Source: Reichenbachiella ulvae (GTDB lineage Bacteria > Bacteroidota > Bacteroidia > Cytophagales > Cyclobacteriaceae). From it: DNA of 64,000 bases. Made by a program: the position numbers and the translations under genes. Positions 8,920 to 16,565 of the stretch are shown one piece after another. Numbering within the stretch: the stretch's first letter is position 1; every line of letters starts with the position of its first letter. The notes below the pieces were generated by a model. It was not told the DNA's origin, searched no databases, and worked only from the letters and a program-made list of their open reading frames with translations. The stretch spans positions 4,402,001-4,466,000 of the forward strand of contig NZ_JAOYOD010000001.1 of NCBI RefSeq assembly GCF_025833875.1, written 5' to 3'.

Positions 8920-9342
8920 TCAGCTACCCATCGCCGTTAAAACCAATCGTCTAGATCCCCCATAGTCTCGGTGCTCGCATAGATAAATCCCCTGCCAGGT
9001 ACCCATATTCAATCGACCATTGGTGATAGGAATCGACACTGAGCTGCCCATAAGGGATGCCTTGATATGGGCAGGCATGTCGTCTGGCCCCTCGTAGGTA
9101 TGTCTGTAATAGGGCGCATTTTCGGGTACCATTTCATTGATATGACTTTCGAAATCCTGCCGAACGGTTGGATCGGCATTTTCGTTGATGGTCAAGCTAG
9201 CAGAGGTGTGCTTAATAAAGGCCTGAAAGATTCCGATTCGGATCTGAGACAATTCTGGAAACTGCTCCAGTATCTCATGAGTAACGAGATGAAACCCTCG
9301 GCGATAAGCGGATAAAGTTATTTCTTTTTGGAAGCTCTTCAT
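8920..9342 (-). CDS. YjbQ family protein (UPF0047)
   Basis: A 140-residue single-domain protein of the YjbQ/UPF0047 family: FIKHTSASLTINENAD, then YRHTYEGPDDMPAHIK, SVSIPITNGRL, GTWQGIYLCEHRD. The conserved His and Glu residues (HTSASL, PAHIK, CEHRD) form the presumed metal site. E. coli YjbQ has weak thiamin-phosphate synthase activity in vitro but the physiological role is not settled. It follows the SCO1-like gene by 9 bp on the same strand and is probably the last gene of the YHYH-YwqK-SCO1 operon. Confidence 0.88.
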   Translation of the reverse strand: MKSFQKEITLSAYRRGFHLVTHEILEQFPELSQIRIGIFQAFIKHTSASLTINENADPTVRQDFESHINEMVPENAPYYRHTYEGPDDMPAHIKASLMGSSVSIPITNGRLNMGTWQGIYLCEHRDYGGSRRLVLTAMGS

Positions 9343-9351
9343 ACACCAAAA

Positions 9352-10008
9352 CTACTCGATCAGCTGATAAATATCAGCAATCAAGCGTTTGGTATCCAAT
9401 GGAAGTGTGCCATTGTACACACCGCGGATATGGCTGTATTGATCAATAAGAATCAATTTTTCGGTATGTAAAAAATCCTCTTCGGTAGTCAGCGTCTTAC
9501 CGAATCCCTCATCAGCAAAATAAGATTCTCTGGCCAATTGATAGATTTCCTTTTTATCTCCGGTAACCAAATCCCAGGTCTCAGATTGGATTGCATTCCT
9601 CTCGGCATAGCGGGCTAGCTGTGCCACGGAATCCACCCAGGGCATAACAGAATGAGACAGGATTCTTACCTCTGAGTTAGTACCAAATTCGTCCTGCACC
9701 AAATGCAGATTGTTCGTCATCTTAGGACAGACACCCGGACAAGTCGAAAAGAAAAAATTGGCGACATAGACCTTTCCCTTCATGTCCTTGTCTGTAATTT
9801 CTTTTCCATCCTGATTCAGAAAAGCAAATGGAGGAATGGCATGTGGGTTTACTGTTTCCAAACTATCCTCAGGAATCCAAACGGGCATCCAATCCGAGGT
9901 AGAATAGTATGGCAAGTCTACGACAACAGATTGTTCACTATCCGCAGTCTGACAGGCCAGAACCAACCAAGAAATTCCAACAAGCATTAAAGCATTAACT
10001 ACCTTCAT
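9352..10008 (-). CDS. SCO1/SenC-type lipoprotein (copper/thiol)
   Basis: A 218-residue thioredoxin-fold protein of the SCO1/SenC/PrrC family. Residues 1-19 are a lipoprotein signal (LVLAC, acylated Cys19). The copper/thiol motif CPGVC has Cys90 and Cys94, and the third ligand is probably His181 in FLHTEK. Intact ligands suggest a working copper chaperone or thiol reductase in the periplasm, classically for the CuA centre of cytochrome oxidase. The first 14 bp overlap the end of the upstream YwqK-like gene, so the two are translationally coupled. No cytochrome oxidase genes are in the window. Confidence 0.92.
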   Translation of the reverse strand: MKVVNALMLVGISWLVLACQTADSEQSVVVDLPYYSTSDWMPVWIPEDSLETVNPHAIPPFAFLNQDGKEITDKDMKGKVYVANFFFSTCPGVCPKMTNNLHLVQDEFGTNSEVRILSHSVMPWVDSVAQLARYAERNAIQSETWDLVTGDKKEIYQLARESYFADEGFGKTLTTEEDFLHTEKLILIDQYSHIRGVYNGTLPLDTKRLIADIYQLIE

Positions 10009-10621
10009 AGGGATCTATATATTTCGTTTCACTGTCTATTTTCGTACATCGCTTGAGCCCTACCAAGCCGTAAGAGCGGCCATCTTCCTTGACTACAAAA
10101 TTGGAGCGAAGCTTGCCATCTGGTCTCCATACTCTTTGGAGGCCGAAAGGCTTTCCTGCGTCATTATAATTTTCCAGCATGTAGGATGTCCCATCGGCAT
10201 ACCATTGCCGATGGGTCCCTATGGCTTTTCCCTTATCGAAGAAAAATTCAAATTTCTGATTGCCATTGCTGTGAAAACCAACGTGCCTACCATGCTTTCT
10301 TCCTTGACTATAATTTCGCCATTCAGCCGTATCGCCACTGGGATAAAAAAGTAAGTAATCCCCCTCCAAAAACCCATCGAAATAGCCTCTTCGAGATCTC
10401 AAAATACCCGATTGATCGTGTTCCAACAAGTATCCCGACAAGGGCAGCCCTCTGAATAAATACTCTCCGGACTTCAACTTCTTCAATTCGGCATGACCTA
10501 CCGAAATCTCAAAATCAGGCACTATAGCTGTGGACGTGCTAAAATCATTTCCAGCTTCAACAGAACAACCAAAACTCAGTGCCACCGAAACTATACTAGC
10601 AAGGAAAAAAAGCCCTCTCAT
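9995..10621 (-). CDS. YwqK-like MORN-repeat lipoprotein
   Basis: A 208-residue lipoprotein (signal ends SFGC, Cys19) with at least four MORN_2-type repeats: GYFDGFLEGDYLLFYPSG, SQGRKHGRHVGFHSNG, DKGKAIGTHRQWYADG and NDAGKPFGLQRVWRPDG. Proteins of this kind are often labelled YwqK-type antitoxin from one B. subtilis case, but in Bacteroidota they are mostly envelope proteins of unknown role. Here it is coupled to the SCO1-like gene by a 14-bp overlap and follows the YHYH gene by 3 bp, so I read it as part of an envelope operon and not as an antitoxin. Confidence 0.85.
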   Translation of the reverse strand: MRGLFFLASIVSVALSFGCSVEAGNDFSTSTAIVPDFEISVGHAELKKLKSGEYLFRGLPLSGYLLEHDQSGILRSRRGYFDGFLEGDYLLFYPSGDTAEWRNYSQGRKHGRHVGFHSNGNQKFEFFFDKGKAIGTHRQWYADGTSYMLENYNDAGKPFGLQRVWRPDGKLRSNFVVKEDGRSYGLVGLKRCTKIDSETKYIDPYEGS

Positions 10622-10624
10622 TTG

Positions 10625-11392
10625 TTATTGGGTTTTGGTACCTGGGGTTCCGTAGTATCCATCTCCATTGATCCATGGATAATCTACCGTGATATGATAG
10701 TGATAGATGCCATCAGGAAAATCAGCGGTAACTCCAAAATGTCCATGATAATCATCCAAATCGTCATTGGTGACTTCCACTTGATCTTCCATCGGTCCAT
10801 ACACTGGAAAACCATCCAAAAGCACGCCGAGAAAAGCATCGCTACCTTTCAGTTCTGTCAACCAGCTTGGCTCGATGTGATAGTGATACTGGTCCCCAGC
10901 TGGGTGTCCATCGTACTGATCGAAAGTATAAAGCTCCTCGAAGATATCGTCACCAGGAGCGGCTTCCTGATTGAAGAAAACGACGCTATTGATCGCCACA
11001 CCCATAGGCCCCAAACCTGGCGACTGGTGATTGCTGGCTTCTTCAGGATATCTCGGTACTGTCAAAACAATGTTTTGCTCTCCGATCTGACCTGGATTCT
11101 GACGAAAATCCTGTCCTTGATAAAACTCATACAGCGGATCATTCTGTGAATAATAAACACTCTTATGATCTGGCAAATCCTTGGTAGTAATGATCAATTC
11201 ATCATCCGTCACCTGCACAGTCACATCGTCGCTGTAAAACTTATCGGCCAGTACGCTAATATCAGCTGGCGTTTCGGATTGTTGTTGTTCCTCTTCTTCG
11301 ATCACATCCTCCGCCTTATCACAACTGGTCACGATCAGTCCAGCTGCCATCAGAGAAAGCAAAATTCGTTTGAAATGGTTCTCTTTCTTCAT
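10625..11392 (-). CDS. YHYH-domain lipoprotein
   Basis: A 255-residue lipoprotein (signal ends IVTSC, Cys24) with an acidic, glutamine-rich spacer and then a YHYH domain. The namesake motif occurs twice, in DQYHYHIEP and GIYHYHITV, together with LDGFPVYGP and DDYHGHFG. Clustered His and Asp residues suggest metal binding, but the family has no firm biochemical role. It is the first gene of an operon with a YwqK-like and an SCO1-like lipoprotein, which hints at a metal or redox role in the periplasm (inference). An inverted repeat sits just 5 bp upstream of the start codon. Confidence 0.88.
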   Translation of the reverse strand: MKKENHFKRILLSLMAAGLIVTSCDKAEDVIEEEEQQQSETPADISVLADKFYSDDVTVQVTDDELIITTKDLPDHKSVYYSQNDPLYEFYQGQDFRQNPGQIGEQNIVLTVPRYPEEASNHQSPGLGPMGVAINSVVFFNQEAAPGDDIFEELYTFDQYDGHPAGDQYHYHIEPSWLTELKGSDAFLGVLLDGFPVYGPMEDQVEVTNDDLDDYHGHFGVTADFPDGIYHYHITVDYPWINGDGYYGTPGTKTQ

Positions 11393-11396
11393 AGTA

Positions 11397-11442
11397 TTTG
11401 TGTGTTAAAATTGGGGTGCAGTTTCACACCTATACACACAAA
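11397..11442 (-). promoter_or_regulatory. Inverted repeat in the leader of the YHYH operon
   Basis: TTTGTGTGT (11397-11405) and ACACACAAA (11434-11442) are perfect 9-bp complements, and a smaller GGTG/CACC pairing is nested inside. The inner arm ends only 5 bp before the ATG of the YHYH gene, so an mRNA hairpin would cover the initiation region, or the site could bind a repressor. Function is inferred from position only. Confidence 0.4.
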
Positions 11443-11569
11443 ACGGGGAGCAAAAGCAAAACCCTACCTATCAATTGATTCAAGAATCAAGAGAATTAGA
11501 TCCATGAACCAAGATGATTTAGTTTTCTTGAATGAACATTAACTCCCAAAATACCACTTCATTTTAGGG

Positions 11570-12451
11570 TTAAATCTTCACCCTCACCTTTTGGGCCTTT
11601 TCGAGAATGGAAATTTCAAAGGGGGGATGTCCAAAATATTCGCCATCGAGATGGGCTCTCAACTGATCATTGGCTTCTATTTTCAACTCCTTGGTTTGGA
11701 AAAAATTGACTTCAGGCAAACTGCCATGACTACCAAAGTTAGCCTTGTACAACTGAAGATAGCGGCGCACAGGGGACATGCGTCCGATGATACATACATC
11801 GAGAAGGCCATCGTCGTTCTTCGAATTAGGATTTAGCTTAAAAGAACCACCAAACGTAGTACCATTATGAATGGCCATAGTCAGCAAATTCATCTCCAGC
11901 TTTTGGCCATCCATATTAAAAATATAGTTCTTGGATTTGTAACTGCCCAGAATCTTCAACACCCGCATGAGATACCTCCAGTAGCCATTGAACATACTAG
12001 TAGAGTTCTGGTCTTCATAGATGATTTGTCCATCAAAGCCCACACCCAGACCGTTGATAAATCGTCGGTTGTTGCAGATACCCACATCCACCAGCTTTTC
12101 CTTGCCATAGATCAGCGTATCTATGTGCTCGTCCAGATCAGTACCGATGTCTATGGTTTTCACAAAATCGTTGCCCGTTCCTACAGGAATGAAACTCAAC
12201 ACCATGTCCTTGTCCTTGATCGCATTGATGCAAGCATTGATCGTACCATCGCCTCCGATGGCAACCACATCAGTAGAATCAGTAAAAAGATTTTCTTCGA
12301 TAAACTCGTCGAGGATTTCGCTTTGAGGGGTTAGAAAAACTGCATAATAATACCCCTCCTGATCCAGCTTTTTCTTCAGCCGCATCAGCGCATATTGGGC
12401 TCTACCCTGACCCGAATAGGGGTTGGCTACTATAAAGAATTTTCTCTCCAT
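11570..12451 (-). CDS. Diacylglycerol kinase-family lipid kinase
   Basis: A 293-residue cytosolic lipid kinase of the YegS/DgkB/BmrU type. The nucleotide-binding signature GGDGT is at residues 66-70 and GTGNDF at 91-96. The C-terminal half forms the beta-sandwich domain typical of the family (HLDGEYFG near 267). The substrate is a lipid such as diacylglycerol or phosphatidylglycerol; the sequence does not decide which. Length is normal for the family. It is preceded by the strong terminator of the S9 peptidase gene, so it has its own promoter within about 70 bp, which I could not identify. Confidence 0.92.
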   Translation of the reverse strand: MERKFFIVANPYSGQGRAQYALMRLKKKLDQEGYYYAVFLTPQSEILDEFIEENLFTDSTDVVAIGGDGTINACINAIKDKDMVLSFIPVGTGNDFVKTIDIGTDLDEHIDTLIYGKEKLVDVGICNNRRFINGLGVGFDGQIIYEDQNSTSMFNGYWRYLMRVLKILGSYKSKNYIFNMDGQKLEMNLLTMAIHNGTTFGGSFKLNPNSKNDDGLLDVCIIGRMSPVRRYLQLYKANFGSHGSLPEVNFFQTKELKIEANDQLRAHLDGEYFGHPPFEISILEKAQKVRVKI

Positions 12452-12464
12452 GCTTGATACAAAA

Positions 12465-12495
12465 AAGCAATCCCTTGGGATACAGGGGATTGCTT
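12465..12495 (-). terminator. Intrinsic terminator of the S9 peptidase gene
   Basis: Perfect 10-bp stem AAGCAATCCC (12465-12474) with GGGATTGCTT (12486-12495), loop of 11 bases. Read on the minus strand it is followed by a run of six T (12466-12461), 26 bp past the peptidase stop codon. Confidence 0.88.
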
Positions 12496-12520
12496 CCTTG
12501 AAATAAATATAGAGTATTTT

Positions 12521-14695
12521 TTACAAATTCTCCATGATCCAACTCGCCATCATGGAATAAAGATGCGTGCGGGTTTTTCCACCATAGAGACTATGTGCCT
12601 TATCTGGATAATAGAAGGAATCAAACTGCTTGTTGGACTGAATCAGACTCTCCTGAAGTGTCACCGCATTCTGAAAATGAACATTGTCATCTCCAGTGCC
12701 ATGGATCAGTAGGAAGTTGCCTTTCAGCTGACTGGCATAGGTATTCGGAGAGTTGCTGTCGTATCCCTCTGGATTCTCTTGTGGAGTCCTCATGTAACGT
12801 TCCGTATAGATTGTATCATAAAATCTCCAATTGGTCACCGGTGCGACTGCCACGGCTGCTTTGAACACATCACCACCCTTCATGATCGAAAGAGAGGACA
12901 TATGTCCGCCGTAGCTCCATCCCCAGATTCCAATTCTATCTGCATCCACAAAATCCAACTTACCCAGTGACTTGGCACTGGCGATCAAATCCTGAACTTC
13001 CAACTTGCCCAAATCCATGTAAGTCATTTTCTTGAATTTCTCTCCACGGCCTCCGGTACCTCTCGAATCGACATACACTACGATGTATCCATTTTGAGCC
13101 AGCATCTGGTGGTAATAATAGTGACTACCCGACCAACCATTCTTTACGTTTTGTGATCCTGGTCCGCTGTACTGATAGATCAACAGTGGATACTGCTTTG
13201 TGCTGTCCATGTCTGTAGGCTGCAGCATAAATGCATTCAATTGCTTGCTATCAGCTCCAGTGATCTGGAAGAAGATTTTTTCGCTCAAGCCAAACTCTTT
13301 GATCGTCTCTTTCAACTTGGCATTGTCCTTCAGGACTTTTACTGTTTCGTTCTTTTTGGTTGAGACCAAAGAGATCTCCCTGGGCTGACCAGCAGAATGA
13401 TTGAATGAAATGTAGTATTTGAAATCCTTACTCATATCCACTGAGTTGATACCTGCTTTGGTACTCAGTTTCATTTTTCCTTTTCCTTTCAGATCTACAC
13501 GATAGAAGTGTCTTTCCAGACTAGACCCCTCCGTAGAAATGTAATACAACACAGGAGTACGACCACTCTGATCCAGACCCACAAACTCTTCAGCCTCCCA
13601 ATTGCCTTTAGTCACGGCATTGTTGAGTTGGCCATCGATTCGGTGCAGGTAGTAATGCTTGTACCCCTCTCTCTCCGTCGAGTACAAAAACTGCGTACCG
13701 TTGTTGAGATAGATCAATTCGTGTGCATAGGTCACGTCCAGATAGGTCTTAGACTTGTCTGTCAATATCAAAACCATTCCTCCCGTTTTCGCATTGACAT
13801 GATAGATGTCCAGTCGATTTTGCAGACGATTTAGCTTCATCAGCGAAAGCGTGTTGGCATCTTTCGTCCATTGCATCTTAGGGAAGTAAACATCTGTTTC
13901 CTCTCCTGTTTTCACTTTCACATTTTCATTCTTGTCCAGGTGATGGATGTACACCTCTACGACGGCATTGTCCTCACCAGCCTTTGGGTACTTGTAGCGA
14001 TAGTCTCTTGGATAGATCGACCCATTGTCCCAGTACTGCAGGTTGTATTCCTTCACCTTACTTTCGTCAAATTTGAAGAAAGACAACTTCTTGCTATCAG
14101 GCGACCAGTTGAAGGCCTTAGTCAGATAAAGCTCCTCTTCATAAACCCAATCGGTGCTACCGTTGATGATGCTGCCGAATTTGCCATCTGTGGTCACAGC
14201 ATATTCTGCCATATTTACCAGCTTGACATAAAATAGATTGTTGTCACGAACGAAAGCTACCATCGAATTGTCTGGAGAGAAAGTTGCATAAGACTGACGA
14301 CCGCCATCTGATAATTTCTTCAGCTCCTCGCCTTTGAAGGTGTAGACATAATACTCGGCTGTATAAGAACGGCGATAGATGCTCTTTTTATCCGTCAGGA
14401 TCAAAATTTTAGATTCATCCTCACTAAAATTATAATCCGAGATACTCAAGTTTAGCGCATTTCCATCCACGATGACAGAATCTGAACTGCCAGTGGTCAC
14501 ATTGTATCTTAAAATCTGATTGCCCTCAAGAGCCGTGTAGTATTGGCCGTTGTTCATCCAGTTGAGACTGGCCAGATTCTCTTGTCTAAAAGTGCCTTTT
14601 TCTGTGAAATCTTCCACAGTAATCTTCTTTTGTGCCCATAGCTGTGTCGCAGCAAAAAGAAGAAGCAGGGTTAAAAATTGCTTCAAATTCATCAT
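12521..14695 (-). CDS. S9 family peptidase (dipeptidyl peptidase IV type)
   Basis: A 724-residue exported serine peptidase. The ATG at 14693-14695 starts a clean signal peptide (MMNLKQFLTLLLLF, cleavage after WAQ); longer upstream reading has no signal and is rejected. The N-terminal 450 residues form the DPP-IV beta-propeller, with VYEEEL giving the paired glutamates that grip the peptide N-terminus. The C-terminal alpha/beta hydrolase has the nucleophile in GWSYGGH (near residue 603), the Asp in HGTGDDNVHF and the His in DKAHSLYG. All three catalytic residues are present. It should remove N-terminal dipeptides, often X-Pro, in the periplasm. A TATATTTG promoter core is 24 bp upstream and a strong terminator follows, so it is monocistronic. 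Confidence 0.94.
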   Translation of the reverse strand: MMNLKQFLTLLLLFAATQLWAQKKITVEDFTEKGTFRQENLASLNWMNNGQYYTALEGNQILRYNVTTGSSDSVIVDGNALNLSISDYNFSEDESKILILTDKKSIYRRSYTAEYYVYTFKGEELKKLSDGGRQSYATFSPDNSMVAFVRDNNLFYVKLVNMAEYAVTTDGKFGSIINGSTDWVYEEELYLTKAFNWSPDSKKLSFFKFDESKVKEYNLQYWDNGSIYPRDYRYKYPKAGEDNAVVEVYIHHLDKNENVKVKTGEETDVYFPKMQWTKDANTLSLMKLNRLQNRLDIYHVNAKTGGMVLILTDKSKTYLDVTYAHELIYLNNGTQFLYSTEREGYKHYYLHRIDGQLNNAVTKGNWEAEEFVGLDQSGRTPVLYYISTEGSSLERHFYRVDLKGKGKMKLSTKAGINSVDMSKDFKYYISFNHSAGQPREISLVSTKKNETVKVLKDNAKLKETIKEFGLSEKIFFQITGADSKQLNAFMLQPTDMDSTKQYPLLIYQYSGPGSQNVKNGWSGSHYYYHQMLAQNGYIVVYVDSRGTGGRGEKFKKMTYMDLGKLEVQDLIASAKSLGKLDFVDADRIGIWGWSYGGHMSSLSIMKGGDVFKAAVAVAPVTNWRFYDTIYTERYMRTPQENPEGYDSNSPNTYASQLKGNFLLIHGTGDDNVHFQNAVTLQESLIQSNKQFDSFYYPDKAHSLYGGKTRTHLYSMMASWIMENL

Positions 14696-14718
14696 TATTC
14701 GTCTAATTTCTTCTAAGA

Positions 14719-14726
14719 CAAATATA
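14719..14726 (-). promoter_or_regulatory. Bacteroidota -7 box for the S9 peptidase gene
   Basis: On the minus strand the sequence reads TATATTTG, an exact match to the TAnnTTTG core recognised by the Bacteroidota primary sigma factor, 23 bp before the chosen ATG. No convincing -33 TTTG is seen. Confidence 0.45.
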
Positions 14727-14777
14727 TGATAGGGACGAGGATAAATCCGAAGCTTATTATTTGAACGGTAAAAGCGT

Positions 14778-14809
14778 GACACCAGCGAAACGACTCGTCC
14801 ACTGGTGTC
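14778..14809 (-). terminator. Hairpin terminator after the PfkB kinase gene
   Basis: GACACCAG (14778-14785) pairs perfectly with CTGGTGTC (14802-14809), 9 bp past the kinase stop on the minus strand. Only a short T-run (ACGCTTTT) follows, so termination may be partial. Confidence 0.6.
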
Positions 14810-14817
14810 TATTTATC

Positions 14818-15813
14818 TTACTCGAACAGGTGATTCAAAATCTCTTTGGCCTGTGACCATTCCAGTCTAGGACCAAACTGAGAAACAACTTTAGAAGAAG
14901 CCAAGCTCGCGATCTTACCCGCCTCGGCATAGCTATGACCATGCGTGATCCCAAAAAGGAAAGCGCCTGCATACATATCTCCAGCGCCATTGGTATCGAC
15001 AGCATCCACCTGGTACGGCTCTATGTCGATAAAAGTCTCGCCATCAAATATCGTAGCACCATTCTTACCCAGTGTGATCACAAAACGATCGGCCACATCC
15101 TTCAAAGCTTCTCTGGCGTCTAGCACATTGTCTTTCTCTGTGAAAAGCATTGCCTCTTCCTCATTACAAAAGAGAAGATCCACTCCATCACCCACGATTT
15201 CTTTCATCTCCGCATGAAAGAACTTAACCATACTAGGGTCTGAGAAAGAAAGGGAAACTTTCACTCCATTGGCTCGGGCGACATCCATGGCTTTTTTCAT
15301 GGCCTCACGTCCAGATGGGGATGGCACTAGGTAGCCTTCAGAATAGATATATTTTGAGTTTTTGATGGCCTCCTCGTCTATTTCCTCAACAGAAAAATCA
15401 GAAGTGATTCCCAAAAATGTATTCATGGTACGCTCGGCATCAGGAGTCGTCATCACCAGACATCTACCGGTGATTCCTTCGGGAGCAGTCTCTTCGGTCA
15501 ACTTCGTGTCTACACCGTTTGTCTTTAGGTCTTTGAGATAAAAAGAACCGAACTCATCATTAGACACCTTACAAGAATAGTAGCAGGTACTTCCAAACTG
15601 GCTGGCAGCTACCACTGTGTTAGCAGCCGATCCGCCACCCTTCATCATGTTTTCGCTCACATTGATCTGGCTGATCAGTTGCTTCTGACGATCTTCTTCT
15701 ACCAGTGTCATCAGTCCTTTTTCCACTTCGTTTTTGGTCAGGAAGTCATCACCCACCTCGAACACCAAATCCACCAAAGCGTTTCCTATTCCGTATATGT
15801 CGTATTTTTTCAT
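14818..15813 (-). CDS. PfkB-family sugar/nucleoside kinase (adenosine kinase-like)
   Basis: A 331-residue ribokinase-fold kinase. The ATG at 15811-15813 gives the standard start MKKYDIYGIGNALVD. The PfkB signature 1 region GGSAANT is near residue 60 and signature 2 VDTNGAGDMYAGAF near residue 272, whose Asp is the catalytic base. The GNALVD start and spacing are closer to adenosine kinase or related nucleoside kinases than to fructokinase, but substrate cannot be fixed by reading. It would phosphorylate a sugar or nucleoside with ATP in the cytoplasm. It is separated from the peptidase gene by a terminator and is divergent from the toxin-antitoxin pair. Confidence 0.9.
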   Translation of the reverse strand: MKKYDIYGIGNALVDLVFEVGDDFLTKNEVEKGLMTLVEEDRQKQLISQINVSENMMKGGGSAANTVVAASQFGSTCYYSCKVSNDEFGSFYLKDLKTNGVDTKLTEETAPEGITGRCLVMTTPDAERTMNTFLGITSDFSVEEIDEEAIKNSKYIYSEGYLVPSPSGREAMKKAMDVARANGVKVSLSFSDPSMVKFFHAEMKEIVGDGVDLLFCNEEEAMLFTEKDNVLDAREALKDVADRFVITLGKNGATIFDGETFIDIEPYQVDAVDTNGAGDMYAGAFLFGITHGHSYAEAGKIASLASSKVVSQFGPRLEWSQAKEILNHLFE

Positions 15814-15956
15814 CTCTGTCTTAATTGATAAGTATTTCGGCAAATAGAAATAATCCTACTCTTAGATAGAAACAATTCAATATGATTAATGACAATACAA
15901 GGGATAATTCAGGTCATATAAATCATGCATTGGCAAATAATATTTATTTTACATCT

Positions 15957-16169
15957 ATGAAACTGATAGTTGACGTTAAAGAAAACAAGGCAGAATTCCT
16001 GTTAGAGGTGCTGAGAAATTTTTCATTCGTTAAAGCAACTCCAATAAGTGAAGAAAAAGCTAAGATCATCAGTGATCTGAAAGAAGCTGTGGATGAAGTG
16101 AAGTTGGCTAAGGAAGGAAAGATTCAATTACAATCAGCCGAAGATTTTCTTAATGAAATTGAAGATTGA
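15957..16169 (+). CDS. Type II antitoxin (RelB-like position)
   Basis: A 70-residue protein starting MKLIVDVKENKAEFLLEVL, with a charged helical C-terminus (LKEAVDEVKLAKEGK, then SAEDFLNEIED). This pattern is common in small Bacteroidota antitoxins that partner RelE/ParE-like toxins. The ATG at 15957 is chosen because the conserved beginning MKLIVDV lies there; an upstream in-frame ATG at 15882 adds 25 poor residues. The last 17 bp overlap the toxin gene. The N-terminal strand should dimerise or bind the operator and the C-terminal helix should wrap the toxin. Confidence 0.75.
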   Translation: MKLIVDVKENKAEFLLEVLRNFSFVKATPISEEKAKIISDLKEAVDEVKLAKEGKIQLQSAEDFLNEIED

Positions 16170-16476
16170 ACTCACAGCTAAATTCAAGCGAAAAGCTAAA
16201 TCAATTCTCAAAAAGCACCCCTCGTTTAAGAGTGACTTAAGCAGCTTGATTAGTCAGTTAAAAGAAAACCCTCGACAAGGCACTCCCCTGAAAAACAACT
16301 GCTACAAGATACGATTGTCCATCACTTCGAAAGGGAAAGGAAAATCAGGAGGGGCACGTGTCATTACTCATCTACATATCACAGCTACTACGATATACCT
16401 CATTTACATTTACGACAAATCAGAACAAGAGAACATTAGTGACAAAGAAATACTCGAACTAATCAAAGGTCTTTAA
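16153..16476 (+). CDS. RelE/ParE-family toxin
   Basis: A 107-residue basic protein with the RelE/ParE fold pattern: LTAKFKRKAKSILKKHPSFK, SLISQLKENPRQGTPL, CYKIRLSITSKGKGKSGGARVI and IYLIYIYDKSE. The KGKSGGARVI segment is typical of a RelE-like sub-branch annotated as mRNA-degrading toxins. Its start overlaps the antitoxin end by 17 bp, antitoxin first, the usual order for this class. The expected action is ribosome-dependent mRNA cleavage or gyrase inhibition; which of the two cannot be told from the sequence. The pair is a self-contained unit closed by a terminator that overlaps the toxin stop codon. Confidence 0.82.
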   Translation: MKLKIELTAKFKRKAKSILKKHPSFKSDLSSLISQLKENPRQGTPLKNNCYKIRLSITSKGKGKSGGARVITHLHITATTIYLIYIYDKSEQENISDKEILELIKGL

Positions 16477-16515
16477 GAAGGACGGTTGGATAGGAGTTCA
16501 AAAAGACCTTTTTTT
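16465..16515 (+). terminator. Terminator overlapping the toxin stop codon
   Basis: AAAGGTCTTT (16465-16474) pairs perfectly with AAAGACCTTT (16502-16511) and is followed by a T-run to 16515. The left arm contains the last codons of the toxin, and the TAA begins with its last T. Confidence 0.75.
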
Positions 16516-16565
16516 GCGTTCCTACTTATACAGAGGGAAATTAATTAATCAAAAAAACAGAGAAA

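Noticed and set aside
9995-10621. Toxin-antitoxin role for the YwqK-like protein
   Set aside because: It is a lipoprotein in an envelope operon with no toxin gene beside it; the antitoxin label comes from another species.
10493-11149. A 218-codon open frame on the plus strand opposite the YHYH gene
   Set aside because: It lies antisense to a lipoprotein gene with clear motifs, and its own product has no recognisable domain; it is a shadow of the real gene.
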